This document shows, in pieces, positions 1 to 7,502 of a stretch of DNA of 64,000 nucleotides; position 1 is the stretch's first letter; every line of letters starts with the position of its first letter. The notes under the pieces are model-generated. The model was not told where the DNA came from. It saw only the letters and a list, made by a program, of their open reading frames with translations, and made no database searches. Origin of the DNA: DAHVFK01 sp963755395 (lineage in GTDB: Bacteria > Pseudomonadota > Gammaproteobacteria > Burkholderiales > SG8-39); NCBI GenBank assembly GCA_963755395.1, contig CAVWJJ010000002.1:682001-746000 (forward strand), in the 5' to 3' direction. The position numbers were made by a program, and so were the translations under genes.

Positions 1-135
1 GCCGTGGCCGCCGGCCGGCGCGTGGCATGCCGCGCAGGCCCCGTAGGCCGCGGGCGCCTTGGCGGCGGCCGCGAGCGCGCCGGCGGACAGCGTTGCCGCG
101 AGACTTCCCATCGCGATGACTATCGGCAGTTTCAT
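1..135 (-). CDS. c-type cytochrome, N-terminal part (cut by the window edge)
   Basis: The 45 visible codons give a signal peptide (MKLPIVIAMGS followed by an Ala-rich stretch) and a heme-binding CAACH motif at residues 34-38, so this is a periplasmic c-type cytochrome; the rest lies beyond base 1. GGAGG at 140-144 supports the start at 135. It follows the GMC dehydrogenase stop by 8 bases on the same strand. In the known three-subunit gluconate 2-dehydrogenase and FAD-sugar dehydrogenase layout, a cytochrome c subunit carries electrons from the flavin subunit to the respiratory chain, and that is the likely role here (inference). Confidence 0.8.
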   Translation of the reverse strand, partial: MKLPIVIAMGSLAATLSAGALAAAAKAPAAYGACAACHAPAGGHG

Positions 136-143
136 GTTGCCTC

Positions 144-1903
144 CTAGAGCGTCTGAGGATTGCGGATATAGCGGCGCAGGTCGTCGCCCAGACGCAAGGC
201 GAGGGCGGCCAGGGGACCGGTCGGGTTGTAGCCGGCGTTGTGCGGATAGACCGACGAGCCGACCACGAACAGATTGGCGGCGTCCCAGTGCTGCAGCCTG
301 GGCGAGACGACGCTCGTGTCCGGGTCCGTGCCCATGATCGTTCCGCCGGTCGTGTGCGTCGTCTGGTAGACCCTGGTGTCGAAATCGCCCCTGCGCGGCG
401 CATTCGGGCCGACGATCGTCGCCCCCATCGCCTTCGCGATCTCGTGCGCCTGCCCGGTCACGAACTCGCTCATGCGGTAGTCGTTTTCGCGGAAGTTGTA
501 GGTCATGCGCAGCAGCGGCATCCCGTACGCGTCGCGATAGGTCGGATCGAGATCGAGGAAGTTTTCCGTGTTCGGGTAGTTGCACCCGTGCACCAGGATC
601 TTGAACGCGTGCGCGTACCAGTCGGCGTTGGCCTGCTTCCAGCGGCGTCCCCAGCGCGGCGTTCCGGGGGGCAGCACGCGGCTCGAGATCGGCCAGCCGT
701 TGCTCACGTTCGCGGATATGTAGCCGCCGCCGAAGAAACCCAGTCCGCTGTGGTCGAAGTTGTCGCCGTTGAACTCGTCGATGACCGTCTGCGTCGCCCC
801 TCCGGCGAGGAACGGGTTGATCCAGCGGTCGCGGAAGAAGACCGGCACGCCCGAGACGACCTGGTAGCAGAAATTGCGGCCGACCACTCCTTTTCCGCTG
901 CGCGGATCGTAGGCTCCCCGATGCCGCTCTGGAGCAGCAGCCTGGTGTTGCTCATCGTGAAGGCGCCGAGCACCACGACGTCGGCGGGCTGCTCGTATTC
1001 CGCGGCGGTCCGCAGGTCGAGGTAGCGCACCGCGACGACGCGCTTCGCCTGGCGGTCGTACTTCAGGTCCAGCACGTGCGCATCCAGGCGCAGCTCGAAG
1101 CGGGGCTTCTGCAGTAGCATCGGATAGAGCAGGACCTGCGGGCTCGCCTTGGCGTTCGCTTCGCAGATGAAACGCTCGCAAAGGCCGCAGTACTGGCAGG
1201 GCGCGAGCCTCATTCCGTCCGGGTTCTCGTAGGCCCCGGAAGAGTTGGCCGCCGGCATCGGGAAAGGCTTCATCCCGAGGCGCTCGGCCGCGTGCGCGAA
1301 GATTCGTCCCGCCTCGGTGATCTCGAGCGGCGCCTGCGGATACTCGCCGCGCCGGGGCGCTTCGAACGGATTGCCGCCGGGCTGGATTCTTCCGTGCACG
1401 TTGCCTGCCTTGCCCGCGATCCCGAACAGGCGCTCGAACAGGTCGTGATAGGGCTCCATCTCGGCATAGGTGACGCCCCAGTCCTGAATCGGCATGTCCG
1501 CGGGAATCGCCTTGGCGCCGTAACGTTCCGTCAGGCGCGTGCGCAGCACCGGGTCGTATTCGGCCCAGCGCCAGGTCTGGCCGTTCCAGTGATTCGCGGC
1601 GCCTCCCATGCCTTCGCCGGGAAGAAACGCCTCCATGCGGCGCACGGGCAGCGCGTGCTCGGCCGGAGAGTGCCGCAGCGAGTAGGTCTCGAGCGCCCAG
1701 TTCTGCATCAACCGGGTCTGCACCGCCCAGCGCAGCTCGTCCCTTTGCGTGGGCACTGCGGCTTCGGCGCCTGCGCGATGGTCGCCCCCGCGCTCGAGCA
1801 CCAGGGTGTCCACGCCGTCCTGCATCAGCTGGCGCGAAACCAGGCCCGCGGTAAGCCCGCCGCCGACGATCACCACTGAACGCTTGGGAAGTATCTTGGC
1901 CAT
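144..1903 (-). CDS. GMC-family oxidoreductase, flavin subunit of a membrane-bound dehydrogenase (one frameshift)
   Basis: Probable FAD-dependent sugar, sugar-acid or alcohol dehydrogenase subunit related to gluconate 2-dehydrogenase alpha. The N-terminus has a nucleotide-binding glycine motif (VIVGGGLTAG, residues 11-20). Residues 236-247 hold four cysteines (C236, C239, C242, C247) in CQYCGLCERFIC; related FAD-glucose dehydrogenases bind a 3Fe-4S cluster with a cysteine cluster in the same subunit. The C-terminus has the GMC signature with GSSVYPHNAGYNPTGP. One frameshift near base 915 joins a 5' part ending QSGIGEP to a 3' part starting YDPRSGKG; one missing base explains it, so an assembly error is more likely than a pseudogene. 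It starts 6 bases after the gamma subunit stop. The substrate cannot be read from the sequence. Confidence 0.85.
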
Positions 1904-1909
1904 ATGCCC

Positions 1910-2638
1910 TCACGAAAAGTCCTGCATCGACTTGGGATTTCTCGCGCTGGGAAACGGCTTGCCCCGGTAGACCACCATGTCCTGCGCGTGAAACGCCGGC
2001 AGCCCGGGAAAGCCGATCATCTTCCAGAACACCTTGTCCCGGTTTCCGCCGTATGCCGGGTCGGCGAAGCACGCCTGCGCGAACAGGGGGTAGACCAGCT
2101 CGTTGAACCACTGCGCGAGCGGCAGCGCGCCCGACGACGCGGATCCGGACGCGATTTCGTTCAGCAGCCGGTCCGCGCGCGCGTGCGAAAGCCGTTCGAA
2201 CGGCTCGCCGAAGCGCGTCCTGCAAAGCGACTGGGTCGCGGCGATGCCGGCCTTGAAGAAATCCTCGGGAGACAGCGGAAGCTGGTAGCCGAGCTGCGGC
2301 TTGCCCTGCGCCCACGGCCCGGACCTGTACAGGCGGTCTCCGCGCCCGAACGCGCCCGCGAGCTGCCGGTCGATGTAGGTCGCCAGGCCGCAGTCCACGC
2401 CCGACGCAGTGAGCTCGTCGGCCGGGCACATCACGTTGACCAGGTGCTCCACGAACGCCGCCTCGTCGGGCCCGAGAGACAGGTATGCGGACGGCCCCGC
2501 GCCCGCGCCCGCACCCGGGGCGGCGTGCGCGTTCGCCGCGACGCCCGCCGCAGCCACGGTCCCTGCGCCGAGCATCGTGCGCGCGCCGACCGCCCCTGCG
2601 CCTCCGGCGACCTGCATCAGGAAGGTGCGGCGCTTCAT
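1910..2638 (-). CDS. Gluconate 2-dehydrogenase subunit 3-like (gamma) protein
   Basis: This 242-residue protein begins MKRRTFLMQVAGG, a twin-arginine-like export signal, and continues as the small helical subunit that accompanies GMC-type dehydrogenases. In the family this subunit is needed for folding and Tat-dependent hitch-hiking export of the flavin subunit. The order gamma, alpha, cytochrome c (this gene and the next two downstream) matches known three-subunit membrane dehydrogenases. Its ATG has no convincing ribosome site of its own (GGGGCCGGT precedes it) and overlaps the stop of a 15-codon ORF that does have one, so translation is probably coupled. Confidence 0.8.
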   Translation of the reverse strand: MKRRTFLMQVAGGAGAVGARTMLGAGTVAAAGVAANAHAAPGAGAGAGPSAYLSLGPDEAAFVEHLVNVMCPADELTASGVDCGLATYIDRQLAGAFGRGDRLYRSGPWAQGKPQLGYQLPLSPEDFFKAGIAATQSLCRTRFGEPFERLSHARADRLLNEIASGSASSGALPLAQWFNELVYPLFAQACFADPAYGGNRDKVFWKMIGFPGLPAFHAQDMVVYRGKPFPSARNPKSMQDFS

Positions 2639-2682
2639 ACCGGCCCCGCGAGCGTCGCGATGGTGTTGGAAGTCGGCTCCAT
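2635..2682 (-). CDS. Fifteen-codon leader ORF coupled to the dehydrogenase gamma subunit
   Basis: Reads MEPTSNTIATLAGPV then TGA. An AGGAG lies 7 bases before its ATG, the best ribosome site in this region, while the downstream gene lacks one. The stop overlaps the next start as GTATGA, so ribosomes ending here are placed on the gamma subunit ATG. I do not recognise the peptide. It could be a coupling or sensing leader, or simply the true translation entry point. It is too short for compositional support. Confidence 0.45.
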   Translation of the reverse strand: MEPTSNTIATLAGPV

Positions 2683-2722
2683 TTCGCTTCTCCTATTCGT
2701 GTGCCTGTCGATGCGGCGGAAG

Positions 2723-2827
2723 AAAAAAGGGACCCGCCGACGCCGATCGCGGTACGCTCGCCTGAGGGAGGAGGGGGAAAGCGAACGCGAAGGGGGATGA
2801 TGCGATCGGGGTCATTCGGCGGGTCCC
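2723..2827 (-). terminator. Long-stem intrinsic terminator after dps
   Basis: On the minus strand a 12-bp perfect stem (GGGACCCGCCGA, bases 2827-2816, pairing with 2740-2729) is continued by an inner 8-bp stem (CCGATCGC, 2809-2802, with 2750-2743) and is followed by a run of six T (2728-2723). It lies 10 bases beyond the dps stop, so it probably ends the dps transcript before the dehydrogenase operon. Confidence 0.7.
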
Positions 2828-2836
2828 GAAAAACCG

Positions 2837-3367
2837 TCAGCGGCCGGGCTCGTCGGCCCGGCGGCTGGCCTCGAACAGATACCAGACGCGGCGCTCGGCT
2901 TCGTCGATCCAGGTCTCGAGAAAGCTCGTGCATGCCACGTCGCCGTACTCGGCGCACAAGCCGTGGCACTCGCGCATCCGCGCCGTCAGCCGGCCGTTGT
3001 CCTCGCGCAGCTCGGCAAGCATGTCGAGCGGCGTGACGTAGGGTGCGTCGTTGTCGAGCAGGCTCTGGCGCCGGGAAATGTCCCCTATCGATCTCAGGGT
3101 GGAGGCGCCGAGCTTCCTGATTCGCTCCGCGATCACGTCGGTGATCGCGAACAGCTGGTCCGCCTGCTCGTCGAACAGCAGGTGATAGTCGCGAAACAAC
3201 GGGCCCGACATGTGCCAGTGGAAGTTCTTGGTCTTCAGGTACAGCGCGAACGTGTCGGCCAGGAGAACGTTGAGCGCTTGCGCAATTGTCTCCACGTCCT
3301 GCGCGCGCAGGCCGGTCGGGGTCTTGAGCGGCGCCGCGCGGCGCGCCTCCGCAGTCTGGTCTTTCAT
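2837..3367 (-). CDS. dps: Dps/ferritin-like DNA-protection protein
   Basis: About 176 residues from the start at 3367 (MKDQTAEA), which has GAGG 8 bases upstream; in-frame ATGs at 3391 and 3406 are less well placed. The ferritin-like core carries the Dps ferroxidase pattern NFHWHMSGPLFRDYHLLFDE. Dps dodecamers oxidise iron with peroxide, store it, and coat DNA in starved or oxidatively stressed cells. The long hairpin terminator lies downstream. The hydrolase gene on the same strand ends 54 bases upstream, so co-transcription is possible. Confidence 0.9.
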   Translation of the reverse strand: MKDQTAEARRAAPLKTPTGLRAQDVETIAQALNVLLADTFALYLKTKNFHWHMSGPLFRDYHLLFDEQADQLFAITDVIAERIRKLGASTLRSIGDISRRQSLLDNDAPYVTPLDMLAELREDNGRLTARMRECHGLCAEYGDVACTSFLETWIDEAERRVWYLFEASRRADEPGR

Positions 3368-3421
3368 GGTTGGCCTCGCTTCAAAGTTCATGGTTGTCGA
3401 TCGCATCCGGAAACTCGTTGC

Positions 3422-4111
3422 CTACATTCCTGCCGCCCGCTTGGCGGGGAGGGCGCTGCCCGCCGGCGCGCCGTGCGCGATGGTGTTGACGTATTCGACC
3501 GCCGCGCCGTACGAGCCGCAGTGGGTCCGCACGATGTCCATCACCGCGTCGACCGTATCCAGCGCTGCCCAATCCCTCTGCCACTCGAGCATCAGAGACA
3601 GGGCCGTGACGGGCGTCACCGCCGAGCGCATCATTCTTTTCATGGCGTTGCCGTGCGCGAGCGGGCTTACGTCGCCGCAGCAGTCTTCGGGGACCACCAC
3701 CGAGTAGTCGTCGTAGGCCGCTTGCAGCGCGGGCAGCGCAACGGAGGTCCCGGTCCACAGTCCCGCGAGAACGAGATTCCTGCGGCCCGACTTCCTCACC
3801 GCGGCGACGAAGCCGGAGTTGTCCCACGCGTTCAATTCGGTCCGCTCGATCGGCGCGAGGTCGGGAAACACCGCCTGCACCTGGGGAAACACGTTCCCGC
3901 TGAATGCCCTTGTCTCGATCGTCGTCAATACGACCGGGATATCGAAGGCTTTGGCGGCTTTCGCGAGCATCACGTTGTTGTTTATGATCGACTGGCGATC
4001 GAAATTCGATACGCCGAACAGCATCAGCGGCTGAAGATCGATCATCGCCACGACGCAGTTCTCCGGGGTCAGGAGACCCTTCTCGCTCATCTTTCGTTTC
4101 CCGCTGGCCAT
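3422..4111 (-). CDS. Isochorismatase/YcaC-like hydrolase with Ser at the usual nucleophile position
   Basis: A 229-residue protein of the cysteine-hydrolase (isochorismatase-like) fold: VVAMIDLQPLM carries the catalytic-type Asp, and AGLWTGTSVALPALQA is the segment that normally holds the nucleophilic Cys (YcaC relatives read GLWTEVCV from memory). The codon here is TCC, Ser. The downstream EDCCGDVS supplies two other cysteines. AGGAG 7 bases before the ATG at 4111 supports that start; an ATG at 4141 gives a longer form without support. It follows iorB by 19 bases. Substrate unknown; the fold call is firm, the activity is not. Confidence 0.75.
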   Translation of the reverse strand: MASGKRKMSEKGLLTPENCVVAMIDLQPLMLFGVSNFDRQSIINNNVMLAKAAKAFDIPVVLTTIETRAFSGNVFPQVQAVFPDLAPIERTELNAWDNSGFVAAVRKSGRRNLVLAGLWTGTSVALPALQAAYDDYSVVVPEDCCGDVSPLAHGNAMKRMMRSAVTPVTALSLMLEWQRDWAALDTVDAVMDIVRTHCGSYGAAVEYVNTIAHGAPAGSALPAKRAAGM

Positions 4112-4130
4112 GTCGCGACTCCTTTCCGGG

Positions 4131-6431
4131 TCAAATCGCAAGCTGATCCGCCACCGGCAGGCGCCTGATACGCTTGCCGGTCGCGGCGAAGATGGCGTTG
4201 CAGATCGCCGGCGCGATCGGCGGAACGCCCGGCTCGCCGACCCCGCCGAGCGGCACGTCGAAGCCCGACCGGATCAGGTGCACCCTGATGTCGCGCGGAG
4301 CCTCCGTGATGCGTGCGACCTGATAGTCGTTGAAGTTCCCCTGCTCGACGCTGCCGTTCTTGAAGGTGATCTCCGAAAACAGCGTATTGCCAGCGCCCAT
4401 GACGCACGCGCCCTCCATCTGGGCGCGCACGCGCTCGGGGTTGACCTGCGGTCCGCAGTCGACCGCGACGTCGATGCGCGGGATGGAGATCTCCCCCTTG
4501 GCGCCCACGGCCACCTGCGCCACCGCCGCGACGTAGGTCACGAAGCTGTAGTGCGCCGCGAGCCCGAGGCCGCGGCCGTGCGGCAAGCTTCGCGCCCCAG
4601 CCCGCTTCGCGCGCCGCGGTCTCGATGACGCGCCGCAGCCGGCCGGTGTCGAACGGATACCGGCTTGGCGACTCGCCGTAGTTCCAGCCGTCCTTCATCG
4701 TTCGCCGGGTCGATGCGCCGGGGCGGACCGATCAGCTCGAGCAGATAGTCCTTGTGGTCGCGCTCCGCGGCGGCGGCGAGCTCGGCGACGAACGACTGGA
4801 CGGCGAACGCGTGCTGGATATTCGCCACCGAGCGGTACCAGCCGATCCGGGTGTGCGCCGCCGCGGCGGGGTTTTCGATCCTGAGGTTCGGGATCAGGAA
4901 CGGCACGTCCACCAGTCCCATGCAGAATTCGATCGGAATCTCGTGCTTGGGATCGGGGCCGAAGATCGAGCCCATCGTCGGCCCCACGCTGCGGTGCAGC
5001 CAGGCGTCCGTATTTCCGGCCGCGTCGAGGCCGGCCTCGAGGTGCTGCACCGTGACGGGGTGGAAGAAGGCGTGCCGCACGTCGTCTTCCCGCGTCCACG
5101 TCAGCTTCACCGGCTTGCCGTTCATTTCCTTCGACAGCAGCGCCGCCTCGACCACGTAGTCCGGCATCGACTTGCGCCCGAATCCTCCGCCGAGCAGCGT
5201 GACGTTCACCCGCACATGGTCCAGCGGCAACCCCAGATGCTGCGCCACCCGCTCGCGCGCCACCTGCGGCGCCTGGGTGGCGGTCCAGACTTCGCAGCGG
5301 CCGCCGTCTATGCGCGCGGTCGCCGACGGCGGCTCCATCGGCGTATGGGCACAGGTGCGGAATGTAGTACTCGGCGGAGACCTGGCGCGCTGCGCGCGAC
5401 ATCGCCTGGGAAAAGTCGCCCCGCCGGCGCAGGACCTCGCCGGGCGCGCGCGCAGCGGACTCGAGCGCCGCCTTGTAGGCCTTCGAATCGTAGCCGGCGT
5501 TTGCGCCGTCGTCCCATTCGATCTTGAGCGCGGCGCGGCCCTGGATTGCAGACCAGGTATCGCGTGCGATCACCGCCACGCCGCCGAGCGGATGAAATTC
5601 GGAGGGCGGCGGCGTGCCGGGAATCGCGACCACGCGCACGACGCCCGGAACCGCATGCGCTGCACTGGCATCGAAGCGGCGCACCCGGCCGCCGTACACC
5701 GGCGGATGCGCGACCACCGCGTAGAGCATGCCCGGCATTTCCGCGTCTATGCCGTAGGCCGCGCGGCCCGTAACGATGTCGGGCCCGTCCACGATGCGGA
5801 CTTCTCCTTTGCCGATGTAGCGGAACTGCGACGGGTCCTTCAGCCGCAGCGCGTCGCGCGCCGGAACCGGCAGGCGCGCGGCGTCGACGGCGAGCTCTCC
5901 GTAGCCCGCGCGCCGGCCGCTCGCGCGGTGCACCACCTCGTGATTGACCGCCTCGACCTCCTGCGCGGGCACGCCCCAGCGCGCGGCCGCGGCGCTCTCG
6001 AGCATCATCCGCGCGGCGGCGCCGCAGCGCCTCATCGGCTCGAAGAAATGGCGCACGCTGCGCGAGGTGTCCGTGTCCTGGCTGCCGAAGCGCGCTTCGT
6101 CGCCGGGCGCCTGGCGCACGCGCACGTGCCGCCAATCGGCCTCTAGCTCGTCGGCGACCACCATCGGCAGGCTGGTGCGCACGCCCTGGCCCATTTCGGA
6201 GCGATGGCAGGTGATCTCGACCTCGCCATCCGACCCGATGGCCACGAATACGAGCGGGTTGTCGACCCAGCCGCCCGGCAACGCGTCCGCGCCGTACTTG
6301 GGCGCGCCGCCGGCAGCTGCAAAGCGGGGAAAGCCGACCGCAAGCACCAGGCCGGCGGCGGGCACCGCGGCGAGAAACACGCGGCGGCCGACGTTGATCA
6401 CCTCCAGGGAGTCGCTGTTCGCGTTGCGCAT
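4131..6431 (-). CDS. iorB: Molybdopterin-binding subunit of an isoquinoline 1-oxidoreductase-type enzyme (frameshifted)
   Basis: Large subunit of a xanthine-oxidase-family hydroxylase or aldehyde oxidase. A hydrophobic, Tat-like leader (GRRVFLAAVPAAG, near residue 15) is followed by the aldehyde-oxidase domains; LLGGGFGRKSMPDYVVEAAL and the terminal VGEPGVPPIAPAICNAIF motifs are cofactor and active-site segments of IorB-like proteins. The start overlaps the iorA stop as TGATG. Frame breaks fall near 5340 (before MEPPSATARI, one base missing), 4695 and 4590 (one base extra before PHGRGLGLA). The reading frame is otherwise intact, so sequence error is likely. Substrate could be an N-heterocycle or an aldehyde. 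Confidence 0.8.
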
Positions 6432-6892
6432 CACCCGCCTCCTGCGTTCTTCGCGGCGAGCTTGATCGCGGCGCGGATACGCGCGTACGTTCCGCAACGG
6501 CAGATATTGCCGCTCATCGCGTCGTCGATGTCCTCGTCCTGCGGCCGCGGCGTCTGCTTGAGCAGCGCCGACGCGGACATGATCTGACCCGCCTGGCAGT
6601 AGCCGCATTGCGGAACGCCCAGCTCCAGCCAGGCGGCCTGCACGGCCTTGCCGATGGGGTCCGAGGCCATCGCCTCGATGGTCGTTACCCGGGTCCCGGC
6701 GACGCTCGAGACCGGCGTGACGCACGCGCGAACCGGTTGTCCGTTCACGTGCACGGTGCATGCCCCGCACAGGCCTTCGCCGCAGCCGAATTTGGTGCCG
6801 GTCATGCGCAGAACGTCCCGCAGCGCCCACAGCAGCGGCATCTCGGCCTGGGCGTGGATCGTGTGCTTGGTGCCGTTCACTTCGAGTTCCAT
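6431..6892 (-). CDS. iorA: [2Fe-2S] subunit of isoquinoline 1-oxidoreductase-type enzyme
   Basis: About 153 residues with both iron-sulfur motifs of the family: GCGEGLCGACTVHVNG (plant-ferredoxin-type cluster) and CGYCQAGQ plus NICRCGTY (alpha-helical cluster). It passes electrons from the molybdenum centre of IorB to an external acceptor, often a cytochrome c. The start at 6892 (MELEVNG) has GGGGA 6 bases upstream; longer forms to 6949 add no family-like sequence. Two-subunit enzymes of this type lack the FAD subunit, and none is present here. Confidence 0.9.
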   Translation of the reverse strand: MELEVNGTKHTIHAQAEMPLLWALRDVLRMTGTKFGCGEGLCGACTVHVNGQPVRACVTPVSSVAGTRVTTIEAMASDPIGKAVQAAWLELGVPQCGYCQAGQIMSASALLKQTPRPQDEDIDDAMSGNICRCGTYARIRAAIKLAAKNAGGG

Positions 6893-6953
6893 TTGATTGT
6901 CCCCGTAAGTGTTTGACTGCTGTCTACGCGAGAGAGAGCGCTCGATCACCCCG

Positions 6954-6995
6954 GCCGGCCGAAGGCCGGCTCGAGACGGATCCTTGCCCGTCTCG
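6954..6995 (-). terminator. Double hairpin after the SPW gene
   Basis: Two perfect stems in series on the minus strand: GAGACGG with its complement (bases 6995-6972, 8-nt loop), then GCCGGCC/GGCCGGC around TTC (6970-6954). They sit 11 bases beyond the SPW stop. There is no T-run, so this is either a processing or stability element or a weak terminator. Confidence 0.4.
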
Positions 6996-7006
6996 CGCCG
7001 CGTGCC

Positions 7007-7366
7007 TCAGGCCTGCGAAGTCGTTCCGCCTTGCGCCAGCACCCATAGCGTGTCGAGCGCGACGAGGCCGCCCATCCCTATCTGGTTCCAGGCGATCGCG
7101 CTCTCCGAGTGGTAGTAGCCGAGCGCGAACGGCGCTGCGATGAGCCACAGGCCGAGGGCAAGATTGATCCACTCCTCCCAGGGCTTCGAATCGGCGAGCG
7201 CATACGCCGCGAACACCGTTACCGCGCCGCCCAGGAGGTAGGCGTTCCACGCGGCCGCATCGCTGAGCGAGCCGCCGATCATGAAGAAAGGCGAGCAGAA
7301 CAGCCAAATCCCCACGGCGAGCGTCACCCAGTCCTGCCATCGATTCTGTTGATTCTGTTTACTCAT
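7007..7366 (-). CDS. SPW-repeat integral membrane protein
   Basis: 119 residues, four hydrophobic helices in two similar halves: RWQDWVTLAVGIWLFCSPF (near residue 10) and PWEEWINLALGLWLIAAPF (near residue 65). This W-x2-W-x6-G-x-W-x4-P repeat is the SPW family, found in many bacteria and of unknown function. AGGAG before the ATG at 7366 fixes the start. It is surrounded by stress-type genes on the same strand (phosphoketolase upstream, iorAB downstream). Confidence 0.85.
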   Translation of the reverse strand: MSKQNQQNRWQDWVTLAVGIWLFCSPFFMIGGSLSDAAAWNAYLLGGAVTVFAAYALADSKPWEEWINLALGLWLIAAPFALGYYHSESAIAWNQIGMGGLVALDTLWVLAQGGTTSQA

Positions 7367-7502
7367 GACGAATCTCCTAAATGGTTGCGAACGATTCACC
7401 CAGCCGCACCGGAGAATCCAGCGACATTGCCGGGGCGGTATGCAGATGATCCGGGCTGAAGGGCGGCGCGTATTTCAAAAAGCGCGCGAGCGTTTGCAAA
7501 TC

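Noticed and set aside
2723..2827. Reading the long hairpin after dps as an attenuator of the dehydrogenase operon
   Set aside because: The T-run follows directly on the minus strand 10 bases after dps and before the leader ORF; a plain terminator explains it.
144..2969. A 941-codon minus-strand frame spanning the GMC dehydrogenase, its gamma subunit and part of dps
   Set aside because: Only its last 250 codons resemble a protein (the 3' part of the GMC gene after the frameshift); the rest is off-frame.
6954..6970. GC-rich palindrome as a protein operator
   Set aside because: It lies just after the SPW stop beside a second hairpin, so RNA structure is the better explanation.
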